In this document: positions 1-8,593 of the stretch, piece by piece | How positions within the stretch are numbered: the first letter of the stretch is position 1 | Layout: every line of letters starts with the position of its first letter | From: Rhodobacter sp. | GTDB taxonomy: Bacteria > Pseudomonadota > Alphaproteobacteria > Rhodobacterales > Rhodobacteraceae | Length of the DNA: 64,000 nucleotides | Direction of reading: 5' to 3' | Assembly: GCA_030065095.1 (NCBI GenBank) | Contig: JASJDP010000001.1 | Coordinates: forward strand, 1 to 64,000 | Notes under the pieces: generated by a model | The model's input: only the letters and a program-made list of their open reading frames with translations | What the model was told of the DNA's origin: nothing | Database searches by the model: none | Made by a program: the position numbers and the translations under genes

Positions 1-600
1 TAGGAGGCGGCGTCGGTTCCGCCACCACCGTTGAGGGTGTCGCCGCCCGGGCCCCCGATCAGGATGTCATCGCCGGCCCGGCCGAGCAGGATGTCATTGC
101 CCAAGCCACCCTCGAGCTGATTTGCGTCTCCGTCACCTCGCAGGTTGTCGTTGAACCCGGTGCCGGTGAGGTTCTCGATGGAGATGTAGCTGTCGCCGGC
201 TGCATCCCCTGCGTTGCCGCCGGGCACCGCGAGGTCGGCAACCACGCGCGCCGTCGCACCGACATAGGAGGCGGCGTCGGTTCCGCCACCACCGTTGAGG
301 GTGTCGCCGCCCGGGCCCCCGATCAGGATGTCATCGCCGGCCCGGCCGAGCAGGATGTCATTGCCCAAGCCACCTTCGAGCTGATTTGCGTCTCCGTCAC
401 CTCGCAGGTTGTCGTTGAACCCGGTGCCGGTGAGGTTCTCGATGGAGATGTAGCTGTCGCCGGCTGCATCCCCTTCGTTACCGCCGGGCACCGCGAGATC
501 GGCAACCACGCGCGCCGTCGCACCGACATAGGAGGCGGCGTCGGTTCCGCCACCACCGTTGAGGGTGTCGCCGCCGGGGCCCCCGATCAGGATGTCATCG
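1..600 (-). repeat. 264-bp tandem RTX repeat
   Basis: Positions 1-264 and 265-528 are almost identical at DNA level; only a handful of substitutions were seen (for example around 135, 470, 478 and 497). A third copy begins at 529 and stays similar to about 600. Each unit encodes 88 residues with GGDTLNGGGGTD, SYISIENLTGTGFNDNLRGD and GLGNDILLGRAGDDILIGG motifs, typical of calcium-binding RTX modules. Near identity of synonymous sites suggests recent duplication or gene conversion. More copies may lie beyond the window edge. Confidence 0.9.
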
Positions 601-3600
601 CCGCGACCGCCGCGCAGCTCATCGCCGCCGCTCAAGGCCAGCAAATAGTCTTCGCCGTCGAACCCGCGCAGAAGATCGGTGTTGCCGCTGCCGATCAAGT
701 AGTCGCCCGCAAACGTTCCGGTAATGGTCGGTGTCTCTGAATAGACGACCGCCGTTCCTTCCGGGGTATTGATCACGAAGAACCGCGTCAGATCATATTC
801 GCCGTCGATGCTGGTAATCGTTTCGAAGCCCGGCGAACTCGGATCGATATCCAGCCGAATGATGACCGAGCCACCGCCGAAGCCGACATTCTCAGCGGGG
901 ACCTGTTCGTCCTGGTAGAAGACGTTGAAGCGGCTTCCCAACTCACCGAAGGCATCGTTCAAAGCGTTCTTGGTTCCAGTGAGCGCGGTGTTGAAGCCGT
1001 CCTTCACCAGCTGAACGCCTTCCTTGACGTTGGACACCACGTTGACCGTGAAGTCGTCAACGGCCTGCAATGCGTTGATCAACCCATTCGCACCGGCAAC
1101 GAATAGACGCAAAGTGCCCCAGATGAAATCGAGCGCCTCGAGGCCCATGCCTTGTGCGAACTGGATGGTGAACTCGAGACCGTCGACGTCTTCGGTGAAG
1201 TTCCACCCGCCATAGGAGCTCCACTGGGCCAAGTCTGAAATCTGATAGAAATCCGAAAGCCGGCTGACGGTCTCGATATATCCACTGTCGCCATCCGTGA
1301 AATGGCGGGGGACATAGAGCGATGCGACCCCTCCAAGAAGCGCCGACTCGAAATCCAGGACCAGGGAGTCTTCCGATCTGGGCAGCATGGTGACCGTCGT
1401 GCCGTCGCGGGACAGGAATTGGTTCGCTTCGGTCAGCCCGACTTCCGAGAACAGTTGCGCACCGGCTCCAAGCGGGTTCGACAAGGCTTTCTCGACCACG
1501 AGCGCAGCTTCGAGAAGGCCCTTTACCCGGTCTTGCCAGTCTCCCGACGGCGCCTCCAGGCCGAAGAGGCTCTCCGAGTGGAGCATCGCAATCGGGTCTC
1601 CGATCGTAACGAAGTTGATGAGCCGGGCGTCGTTCTCGACAACCGCCGATGAACCGGGGGAACCGAAGGTAACGCCCCAGGCGTCGTTCAGGAGCGCTGC
1701 ATCGAAGCCGGGGCCGAGATCGGCAAGCAGGTTGGCCCGGTCCGCCAGAAGTTCCTCGACGAGGATACCGCCCAGACTGTGACCGGTCACCATCGTCTGC
1801 TCGAATGCGGGCTCGCCGCGGGACGCGGCGTCTGCAATCCAGTTCAGGGCCGCAAGCAACGCGCCGCGCTGCGCCTGATAGATCTGGTCCCAGTTGCCGG
1901 TCTGACGGACAAAGTCCGAAACGCTCAGGATCTTCTCGCCAAGCCCGTCGCCCTGCACCTGCGTCCCGCTATAGGCGATCGCCAGCGTGCGCTTGCCGTC
2001 GATGTAGGCCTCGTAGAAGTGAATGTTGTTGTCCAGAAGACCGAAAAAGTCGCTCTCGCTATTGATCGGTCCGTACCCGGGTACGTCGATCGGCACCCAG
2101 CCCCGCGCCTCCGCGTCAGCCGTCGGGCTGGGGTCCGTCTTGTCGTTGTAAGCCGCTGCCGCCAGATGGCTCAGTTCGACCGCCAATGCATCAGACAGGC
2201 TATCTGTTGGGATCCGCGGGCCGTAGGCAATGTCAGCATGACCGTAAATGACATAGGCCGCGCCGGCGTTTGTCCCTCCTTGGTCATTTAAGTTAGCGCC
2301 GATGATCACGTCATCGAAACCGTCGCCATTGATATCACCGGCCGCTGATACGCTCTTGCCGGCGCTGTCAAAATCGGCTTCGCCTCTGATGATGAAACCA
2401 TCCTCGGGGGTAATAACGGAAATATCGATATCGGCCCGTGTAGCCCCCTGGACACCAAAGATCACGTAGGCTTCGCCAGTGCGGTTTCCGCCGACGAACG
2501 GATCTCCTCCAATTATTAGGTCGTCGATTCCATCGCCGTTGACATCGCCAGCGGCCGATACACTCTGCCCCAATTGATGGTCATCGGTTTTACCGTGGAT
2601 GCTGAAACCGTCGCCGGGAGACAATGAAGATAGGTCGATATCTAAACGTGTAGCTCCGGCCTTGCCGAAAATCACGTGAGCTTCGCCAACGTATACACCG
2701 TTGTGAAAGCCGTCGAGCGCCCCGACAATCAGGTCGTCGACGCCATCTCCGTTGACGTCACCGGCAGACGATACACTCCAGCCAACATCCTCCGAAATGA
2801 TCTCTCCAGTGATGACGAATCCGTCGATGGCAGCGAGGGACGACAACTCGATGTCGTCGCGAGTGCTTCCAGCCTTTCCAAATAGGACGTAGGCTGCCCC
2901 CCCGATGTCTCTACCGGGGGCGCCAACGATAAGATCATCAATGCCATCCGAGTTAATGTCACCGGCGGATGACACACTCCAGCCAACTTGATCTCCGGGA
3001 TTGTCGCCACGGATGACGAAACCATCGCTGCCGGACATTGACGAAAGGTCGATATTCCCGCGTGTTCCTTGGTCTTTCCCAAAAATAACGTACGCGGCAC
3101 CTTCTTGATCTACGACGTCAACTCCAGCGGCGCCAATGATTAAGTCGTCGATCCCGTCGCCGTTTATGTCGCCCGCGGAAGAGACGCTACGGGCCGATTG
3201 ATCGTTGGCCATATCTCCTTGGATAAAAAAGCCATCGGAGACAAACAGAGAGGCAAGGTCGATGTCGGGGCGCGTTGCTCCATCTTTTCCGTAAACGACA
3301 TAGGCTTCGCCCGCGTTGACGCCGCCTTTGCTGCCACCTATGGCCCCAACAATCAAATCGTCGACGCCATCGCCGTTGATGTCGCCAGCAGATGAAACAT
3401 TGAATCCAGCTTGGTCGCCGGCGATACCACCTTGGATAAAAAAGCCATCGTCGGCTGACAAGAATGACAAGTCTATGTCAATTCGCACCGCGCGGGACTT
3501 TCCGAAAATGACATACGCGCCACCAGCGATCGTACCGCCTTCAGTGCTGTTCACTGCACCGACGATGACATCATCGATGCCGTCACCATTGACGTCGGCT

Positions 3601-4349
3601 ACCGAAGAGACACTGTAGCCTGCTTGATCACCCTTGCTATGACCTTGAATTTTGAATCCATCATTTGGCGAGATGTTGGCAAGGTCGATCAAACGCGCCG
3701 AAGTGGTGATTTCGGTCGAACTTGCAAACACGTCCAAATCTGCCAGTTCCCCGCTAGCACGGGGCGAGTCCTGGAAATCGATCAACCCGAGCAAGGTCCC
3801 GCCATCATCGGCGCCTTCCGCGATCTGATAATGCGAAAAGCTTGTCCCGCTGCTGTTGGTATAGCTGCCCAGCGTCTCGCCGATGTTCAGGTGCAGATGT
3901 GTTCCGTCTCGAACGCCTGTATTTCCAACCTGGCCGATGACCTGGCCCGCCACCACGGCATCGCCGACGTTGACCGGAACCGAGTTCTGCGCCAGATGCA
4001 GATAGCTTGAGTAGAATGTCTGCCCGCCGATGTTGTGCTCGATGGTCACGACATTGCCGAGCGCGCCCGGCGGACCGAGCGAAGGATCACGCGGTCCTGC
4101 ATCCGTCGGCGGCCCGAACAATCCGCTCGAAGCCGCCCCGCCCAGCACGCTTTCTTCAATGAAGACGATGGTCCCGTCCGCCACGGCGAGCACGTTTGCG
4201 CCGAGAGTCGAGCCAGATGTGAGTGCAAAATCCCAGCCGTAATACAATTCGCCGTTGTGGCTGGTTGACCCACCTGGCGCTTGGGTCACTTGGAGCTGTA
4301 TCCCGGGTGCGAAGGGCGTCGCGAGAGTTACTGGTGCGTTAATCGGCAC
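1..4349 (-). CDS. Giant secreted RTX protein: M23 peptidase-like + 7 FG-GAP + lipase + RTX repeats (3' end outside window)
   Basis: One open frame runs from about 4436 to the window start (1449 complete codons from 4349) with no stop, so the C-terminus is missing. From the N-terminus: an M23/LytM-like domain with all metal ligands (HNGELYYGWD near residue 31, SYLHL, then GTHLHLN near residue 150); seven FG-GAP repeats (about residues 220-690), each with a D-I/V-N-G-D-G-I/V-D-D calcium loop, enough for one beta-propeller; a lipase-like domain with the nucleophile elbow GHSLGG (Ser about 858) and a later GDP motif; then RTX nonapeptide-type repeats from about residue 1217. There is no N-terminal signal peptide; RTX proteins normally leave by a type I system using a C-terminal signal, which would lie outside the window. 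No in-frame ATG exists upstream. GTG at 4349, with GGAG nine bases before it, is the best start; an in-frame TGA lies at 4439-4437. The frame was checked at five separate points. Substrate unknown. Confidence 0.85.
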   Translation of the reverse strand, partial: MPINAPVTLATPFAPGIQLQVTQAPGGSTSHNGELYYGWDFALTSGSTLGANVLAVADGTIVFIEESVLGGAASSGLFGPPTDAGPRDPSLGPPGALGNVVTIEHNIGGQTFYSSYLHLAQNSVPVNVGDAVVAGQVIGQVGNTGVRDGTHLHLNIGETLGSYTNSSGTSFSHYQIAEGADDGGTLLGLIDFQDSPRASGELADLDVFASSTEITTSARLIDLANISPNDGFKIQGHSKGDQAGYSVSSVADVNGDGIDDVIVGAVNSTEGGTIAGGAYVIFGKSRAVRIDIDLSFLSADDGFFIQGGIAGDQAGFNVSSAGDINGDGVDDLIVGAIGGSKGGVNAGEAYVVYGKDGATRPDIDLASLFVSDGFFIQGDMANDQSARSVSSAGDINGDGIDDLIIGAAGVDVVDQEGAAYVIFGKDQGTRGNIDLSSMSGSDGFVIRGDNPGDQVGWSVSSAGDINSDGIDDLIVGAPGRDIGGAAYVLFGKAGSTRDDIELSSLAAIDGFVITGEIISEDVGWSVSSAGDVNGDGVDDLIVGALDGFHNGVYVGEAHVIFGKAGATRLDIDLSSLSPGDGFSIHGKTDDHQLGQSVSAAGDVNGDGIDDLIIGGDPFVGGNRTGEAYVIFGVQGATRADIDISVITPEDGFIIRGEADFDSAGKSVSAAGDINGDGFDDVIIGANLNDQGGTNAGAAYVIYGHADIAYGPRIPTDSLSDALAVELSHLAAAAYNDKTDPSPTADAEARGWVPIDVPGYGPINSESDFFGLLDNNIHFYEAYIDGKRTLAIAYSGTQVQGDGLGEKILSVSDFVRQTGNWDQIYQAQRGALLAALNWIADAASRGEPAFEQTMVTGHSLGGILVEELLADRANLLADLGPGFDAALLNDAWGVTFGSPGSSAVVENDARLINFVTIGDPIAMLHSESLFGLEAPSGDWQDRVKGLLEAALVVEKALSNPLGAGAQLFSEVGLTEANQFLSRDGTTVTMLPRSEDSLVLDFESALLGGVASLYVPRHFTDGDSGYIETVSRLSDFYQISDLAQWSSYGGWNFTEDVDGLEFTIQFAQGMGLEALDFIWGTLRLFVAGANGLINALQAVDDFTVNVVSNVKEGVQLVKDGFNTALTGTKNALNDAFGELGSRFNVFYQDEQVPAENVGFGGGSVIIRLDIDPSSPGFETITSIDGEYDLTRFFVINTPEGTAVVYSETPTITGTFAGDYLIGSGNTDLLRGFDGEDYLLALSGGDELRGGRGDDILIGGPGGDTLNGGGGTDAASYVGATARVVADLAVPGGNEGDAAGDSYISIENLTGTGFNDNLRGDGDANQLEGGLGNDILLGRAGDDILIGGPGGDTLNGGGGTDAASYVGATARVVADLAVPGGNAGDAAGDSYISIENLTGTGFNDNLRGDGDANQLEGGLGNDILLGRAGDDILIGGPGGDTLNGGGGTDAAS

Positions 4350-4767
4350 GGCGGAAGGCTCCGCGCCAAGTGATACTGGCCTGCCTAATTTGCGAACAGC
4401 GTTCCGTGTATGGTGGTCGATAGGATATGGGAGGGCTCATGCATCTAATTTGCGTGGGCGCCCAAAAGAAGCATCCTTCACTATCAGTGTTCACGGCTGA
4501 CGACCCATCAGCAATACATCGTGCACGTGCGATGGCATCTTCGTTGAAGATCGAATTGTTTTCTGCGTAGCGTGACCTGCTAAAGCCACTTAAGAATACT
4601 GTCGATCGCAACATTTCCCCCGATTGGTCGTCGAAGAGTTCTCCAGGCCTCAATTTTTGTTGGGAGGACCCCTCAGCGACAGCCTAGCAATCTCCGATAA
4701 AGAATCCAGACCAGATTCTGCGGACCTCGAAATGCAGGAAGTCATCGCTTTGGGAGACGCCGCATGA
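4350..4767. other. Gene-poor spacer upstream of the RTX gene
   Basis: I see no convincing gene here. Short frames on both strands lack family motifs and overlap the start of the RTX gene. The stretch is somewhat AT-richer than the flanks and should contain the RTX promoter, but no clear box could be picked by eye. Confidence 0.5.
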
Positions 4768-5028
4768 ATGCAGCTGAGTCTGACGAACGCCGCCCTTGCC
4801 CGGGCGCTGATGTGGGAGTTTCTGCTGACGGCGGGCTGGGCACCGCAGAGCTTCCGCTCTTCCCACTGCTACCGGGTGGTTTTGCTGAATGGGGAGAAAC
4901 GCTCCAGCGATGGCCTGCGCTTGAACCCCAGCTTCACCGACTGGACGAGGGGCTGGCCTTCAGGCTGGACCGATCCGCTGTGGCCGGCAACGGGGTGGTC
5001 CCGCTGGCTGCGGCGCGGGTGTGAATGA
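4768..5028 (+). pseudogene. Possible relic of a phage-type DNA methylase C-terminus
   Basis: An 86-codon frame ends with a segment reading LNPSFTDW then GWPSGWTDP. This resembles the C-terminal LNPxFxxWLMGWPxGWT signature of DNA methylases found in alphaproteobacterial prophages. Nothing upstream looks like the catalytic part (no PC or DPPY motif found), so if the match is real this is only a fragment. The assignment rests on one short motif. It could equally be an unrelated small ORF. Confidence 0.3.
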
Positions 5029-5407
5029 TGCTGAGGGCGGCGTTGGGGGTGTTGTGAATCGAGCGATTGGCTCGGACCGATCGTTGTTCACCTTGATCAC
5101 CGCCGACGTGCGCCTCGTAAGACCAGACTTCGCTGCAGCAACGAATCGCGTGTTGGCAGATACGCACAACAGCAGACGAAGGAGCCATTCGGCTTGATAA
5201 CCGCAATGGCCGCTTTTCGAATCCCGATTCCGGATTCGAAAAGCGGCAGTGCCAAGAACCAGCGATGTTCCCATTGTTGTCACGATGGATCACGTGGCTA
5301 AGGCTGTCGGACAGAAGCCTATTTGTGGCAGGCCTGTGCTTGATTTTCGTATCGCCACGCGAAAAACGGTCCTGATCTATTTCATCGCTTCAGTATCTGG
5401 GGTTTTC
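5029..5407. other. Intergenic region with a strong palindrome
   Basis: No gene is recognisable between the methylase-like relic and the GlxA-type regulator. The main structure is the 39-bp inverted repeat listed separately. Short overlapping frames here have no recognisable motifs. Confidence 0.5.
5209..5247. repeat. Perfect 16-bp inverted repeat, 7-nt loop
   Basis: The arm GCCGCTTTTCGAATCC (5209-5224) is followed by a 7-nt loop and the exact reverse complement (5232-5247). There is no T-run on either side, so it is not a textbook rho-independent terminator, though it could act as one for the regulator gene ending at 5408. Alternatives are a mobile-element end, an operator or a recombination site. 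Confidence 0.75.
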
Positions 5408-6364
5408 TCACAAAGAGCGGTCTGTGGATGGTGTCGTACCGAATTGCTCGCGGTAAGCGCGGCTAAAGACATCCGCATTGCCGTACCCGCATTCCGCGGC
5501 GACGTCGCCCACTAGTAGCGTTGTGTTGCGAAGCATGTCTCTGGCGCGAGCCAGACGAAGACTGACGTAATAGCTTGTTGGGGAACTGTGCAGGTACCTG
5601 TTGAACAGTCGGTTCAGCTTCCAAGTCGGCAGCACCAGTTTCGCGGCAATTTCCGAGACGCTCAGACAGTGGGTCAGATTGGCCTCCATGAGCGTGACGG
5701 CATCTCGCAGCTCCTTTGGGATGCTCGAAGAGGTCGGCTGGCGCTGCCAACCAATGAGTGGCGGGTCGTATGTGAGTATCTGCGCCACGCGCCGAGACAA
5801 GCGCTGGTTGGTGAAATGAGCTATCAGCGCCAGGGTCATATCCAGGGTCGCGACTCCCCCCGCACTCGAAAACCTTGGTGGAGAGAAGTCAAACATCCGA
5901 TCCACAAAGAGGCTTTCCGGGAACTGCCGATGGAAACCCGCGATGGCTTCTGGGTGCGCAGCGGCAGGCCTGAGCCCGAGCAGCCCAGCTTTTGCAAAGA
6001 CCAAAGCACCGGTATCGACGCACCCAAGTAGGGATCCACTGCGATCCAGATGGCGCAGCCATGCAAGCGTTTCCGCGGTCGAAGAGGTATCCGGTTTGTA
6101 GGAGGCCAATAGTATGGCGGCGTCGGGCGGTTTTTCTGTCAGCGCGACAGTCTCAAAAGGTATGCCGCTCGACGAATGACACGTTCCGCCCTTGTCAGAA
6201 ACGGCCAGCCACTCGAACTTGGACCTCCCGAGTTCCCGATTTGCGACCCTCAATGGTTCGCTGATGAGCGTCAGTGACAGGACCGGGAACCCATCGGCGA
6301 CGTGAACTACCATCCTGATCATTGGATGAGTGTAATCTAGTGCAGGATGCGCGTCATCCAACAT
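5408..6364 (-). CDS. GlxA-family (DJ-1/PfpI + AraC HTH) transcriptional regulator
   Basis: The roughly 318-residue protein has an N-terminal DJ-1/PfpI-like sensor domain (ISEPLRVANREL near the start, GCVDTGALVFAKAGLL in the middle) and a C-terminal AraC-type double HTH (SVSEIAAKL, RLARARDMLRNT, DVAAECGYGNADVFSRAYRE). In this family GbdR and CdhR respond to glycine betaine and carnitine derivatives. It is divergent from a gamma-butyrobetaine-hydroxylase-like gene 55 bp away and probably controls it. The start MLDDAH (6364) avoids overlap with the divergent gene; its ribosome site is weak and 6322 is an alternative. The ligand cannot be read from the sequence. Confidence 0.85.
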   Translation of the reverse strand: MLDDAHPALDYTHPMIRMVVHVADGFPVLSLTLISEPLRVANRELGRSKFEWLAVSDKGGTCHSSSGIPFETVALTEKPPDAAILLASYKPDTSSTAETLAWLRHLDRSGSLLGCVDTGALVFAKAGLLGLRPAAAHPEAIAGFHRQFPESLFVDRMFDFSPPRFSSAGGVATLDMTLALIAHFTNQRLSRRVAQILTYDPPLIGWQRQPTSSSIPKELRDAVTLMEANLTHCLSVSEIAAKLVLPTWKLNRLFNRYLHSSPTSYYVSLRLARARDMLRNTTLLVGDVAAECGYGNADVFSRAYREQFGTTPSTDRSL

Positions 6365-6419
6365 CAAGCTCTTGAGGCTCAAAGATCCTATTCTCAATGT
6401 GTGAATGGGAGGGCCGCGC

Positions 6420-7610
6420 ATGAAGGACTTGGATCAGTATCCGATCACCCCGGATTTCGACCTTTGGCCGGTGGAGGTCATGCCTCAAGCAGTGCGGTCT
6501 GAAAACGGGGCGCTTTGGGTGGAGTGGTCCGACGGGAAAGTCAGCCAGTACCACCCGTTCTTGTTGGCCGAAAACGATCCAACCTCCGACACGCTTCATC
6601 CGCTGTCGCGAGAGACCACGTTGTCCCCCCTCGATTTGCCGAACGATCTTCAGGTTGTTTCCGCAGACATCGAGAGCGAAGGAACCATCGAGGTGCAGTG
6701 GTCGCATGATCGCAGGCCCAGCAGGTTCCATCCTGGATGGCTCAGGGGCAATGGATGGTTCGGCGAAGCGACCGAGCAATCAACAGAGGTTCTTTGGACC
6801 GCGAAAGAACACCCGGAACCGCCAACCTTCGATGGTCCTCAAGCGCTTGTTGATCAGGCGGTTTTTCTGTCCTGGCTTACCGCCCTGAGAGACTATGGCG
6901 TTGCGCGGCTCGAGAACCTGCCCAACGAAGATGGGCTTCTGATGCAGGTCGTGGAACAGATCGGCCCAATTCGTGAGTCGAATTTCGGACGGATGTATAC
7001 CTTGGAGATCAAGGATGACCCGGACAGCAATGCGTTCACTTCGGACGCCTTGATGCAGCACATCGACATGCCGACCCGAGAGTGTCCTCACGGGCTTCAG
7101 TTTCTTTTCTGCCGCGATAACGCCACCATCGGCGGCGAGGGCATTTATGCCGATGCCTACAGGATTGCCGCCGATCTGGCTGCCGAAGAGCCAGAGCACT
7201 TCGAAGCCCTTTGCGAGATCGAGTGGACCTACAACAACCGCTCGAAAACGACGAGCTACAAGGCCACAGGCCCGGTCATCGAACGCAACGCCCGCGGTCA
7301 CATCTCCGGCATACGGTACAATACTTGGCTTCGGGCGCCTTTGGTTGCCTCGCTGGAAGTACAGGATCGCGCATATCGGAGCTATCGCGCCTTCGCAGCC
7401 CGGGCGCAGGACCAGACGTATCAAATGAAATTCGCCTACCGACCAGGCGATCTTTTGGCCTTCGACAATCGCCGGGCCCTGCATGGACGCAATGGGTATG
7501 ACGCCCAGGGTGGCACGCGTTTCATCGAAGGCATCTATTCGGACCGAGACGACCTGCATTCTGCCATTCGGTCGCTTGAACGGACCCTCTCAAAGGAGAC
7601 GACCTCATGA
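6420..7610 (+). CDS. Gamma-butyrobetaine hydroxylase-like Fe(II)/2-oxoglutarate dioxygenase
   Basis: The 396-residue protein has the family architecture: an N-terminal DUF971-like domain (LWVEWSDGKVSQYHP) and a TauD-like double-stranded beta-helix. The iron ligands are visible as HID in MQHIDMP and the distal His in FDNRRALHGRNGY; the Arg of GGTRFIEG fits 2-oxoglutarate binding. BBOX and trimethyllysine hydroxylases of this family hydroxylate quaternary-ammonium acids. The Cys-rich zinc site usual in the N-terminal domain is absent: where CxxC-H is expected the sequence reads TSDTLHP. Start 6420 is preferred over ATG 6405 because GGGAGGG sits six bases upstream. It overlaps the class II aldolase gene by 4 bp (ATGA), so the two products probably act together. 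Substrate unknown. Confidence 0.85.
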   Translation: MKDLDQYPITPDFDLWPVEVMPQAVRSENGALWVEWSDGKVSQYHPFLLAENDPTSDTLHPLSRETTLSPLDLPNDLQVVSADIESEGTIEVQWSHDRRPSRFHPGWLRGNGWFGEATEQSTEVLWTAKEHPEPPTFDGPQALVDQAVFLSWLTALRDYGVARLENLPNEDGLLMQVVEQIGPIRESNFGRMYTLEIKDDPDSNAFTSDALMQHIDMPTRECPHGLQFLFCRDNATIGGEGIYADAYRIAADLAAEEPEHFEALCEIEWTYNNRSKTTSYKATGPVIERNARGHISGIRYNTWLRAPLVASLEVQDRAYRSYRAFAARAQDQTYQMKFAYRPGDLLAFDNRRALHGRNGYDAQGGTRFIEGIYSDRDDLHSAIRSLERTLSKETTS

Positions 7611-8371
7611 ATATCGCAACCAGTGTAAACCCGGCGAGGTGCAGTGAAGCAGAGTGGCAAGCCCGCGTGGACCTTGCCGCGACATTCCGAATTCTCGCCC
7701 ACTATGGCATGTCCGATCTCGCCAATGGAGCGGTGGCCGCCCGGGTTCCCGATCAACCAGACCACTATCTCGTCCACCCCTACGGCATGTTTTGGGAAGA
7801 GGCTCGCGCCTCTGCGATGATCAAGATCGGCCCGGACGGCATTCCGGTCGACCCGAACGGACCATGGCTGAACGACGGCGTGCAGAACTTGTGCAAATGG
7901 ATATTCGGGTCTCGTCCCGAAGCGATGTTCTTCGTTCACGGTCATGAAGAGGAAGTGATGGCCGTTGGTTCGATCGAGGATGGGTTGCTGCCCCTGAACC
8001 AACCCGCCATCTACCTGGGCAATCTGACGGGCTATATCGAGTACGAATTCGATGAAGACGACGCGTTTGGCGAGCACTTCGTCGATACCCTCGGCCAGCA
8101 TCAAATTCTAATCAGTCGAAATCATGGCTACTACGCACTTGGAACCACTGCGGCGGAGGCATTCTTCCGCGCTTATTTCCTGCGCCAGACCTGCTCGACG
8201 CAGATCAAGACCCTGTCGATGGGCCGCGACCTGCATCTGATCGACCCGCAGAAGGTGGCGCGCTACCAAGACCAGATGGCGAAGTCTGAACACTACAACT
8301 ACGACGGCAAAACCGAGTGGACAGGCCTCATTCGGCTCTTGGATGTGCGCAGTCCTGACTACAAATCTTGA
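7607..8371 (+). CDS. Class II aldolase/adducin family protein
   Basis: The 254-residue protein has the zinc-site histidines of the fuculose-aldolase/adducin fold: FFVHGHEE (residues about 107-114) and SRNHGYYALG (about 168-177). Family members do retro-aldol cleavage, epimerisation or decarboxylation on metal-bound enolates. It is translationally coupled to the upstream dioxygenase. A plausible but untested inference is that the dioxygenase hydroxylates a side chain and this enzyme cleaves or rearranges the product. It is distinct from the RhaD aldolase at 29603. Confidence 0.85.
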   Translation: MNIATSVNPARCSEAEWQARVDLAATFRILAHYGMSDLANGAVAARVPDQPDHYLVHPYGMFWEEARASAMIKIGPDGIPVDPNGPWLNDGVQNLCKWIFGSRPEAMFFVHGHEEEVMAVGSIEDGLLPLNQPAIYLGNLTGYIEYEFDEDDAFGEHFVDTLGQHQILISRNHGYYALGTTAAEAFFRAYFLRQTCSTQIKTLSMGRDLHLIDPQKVARYQDQMAKSEHYNYDGKTEWTGLIRLLDVRSPDYKS

Positions 8372-8593
8372 ACAGGACGGTGACCATCACGCCGAACCAC
8401 CAAGTGGGGTCAGGACAAAGTTCAGTGCGGAAGTTTTGCCCGGAGATTTCCTGACGAAAGTTTTAGGGGGGTATTCCGAAGTGCCCGGTTTCAAGGAGAA
8501 GTTGATTTAATCAAGTTTCTTCAACGGAAGTGAGCCAGGGGGTCGAAATCTGCCTTGAGGTTGGAATATGTCGCCGTCCCAGCAAAAGAAGAC

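Noticed and set aside
59-556. Two 77-codon minus-strand frames repeated 264 bp apart
   Set aside because: They are alternative-frame shadows of the RTX repeats; the frame in phase with the lipase and FG-GAP parts is the real one.
1302-2291. Plus-strand frames of 116-170 codons
   Set aside because: They lie opposite the continuous minus-strand lipase/FG-GAP frame and have no motifs.
4339-4653. Minus-strand 104-codon frame overlapping the RTX start
   Set aside because: No motif, Cys/Ser-rich composition and conflict with the RTX frame; considered as a missing N-terminus but no matching sequence was seen.
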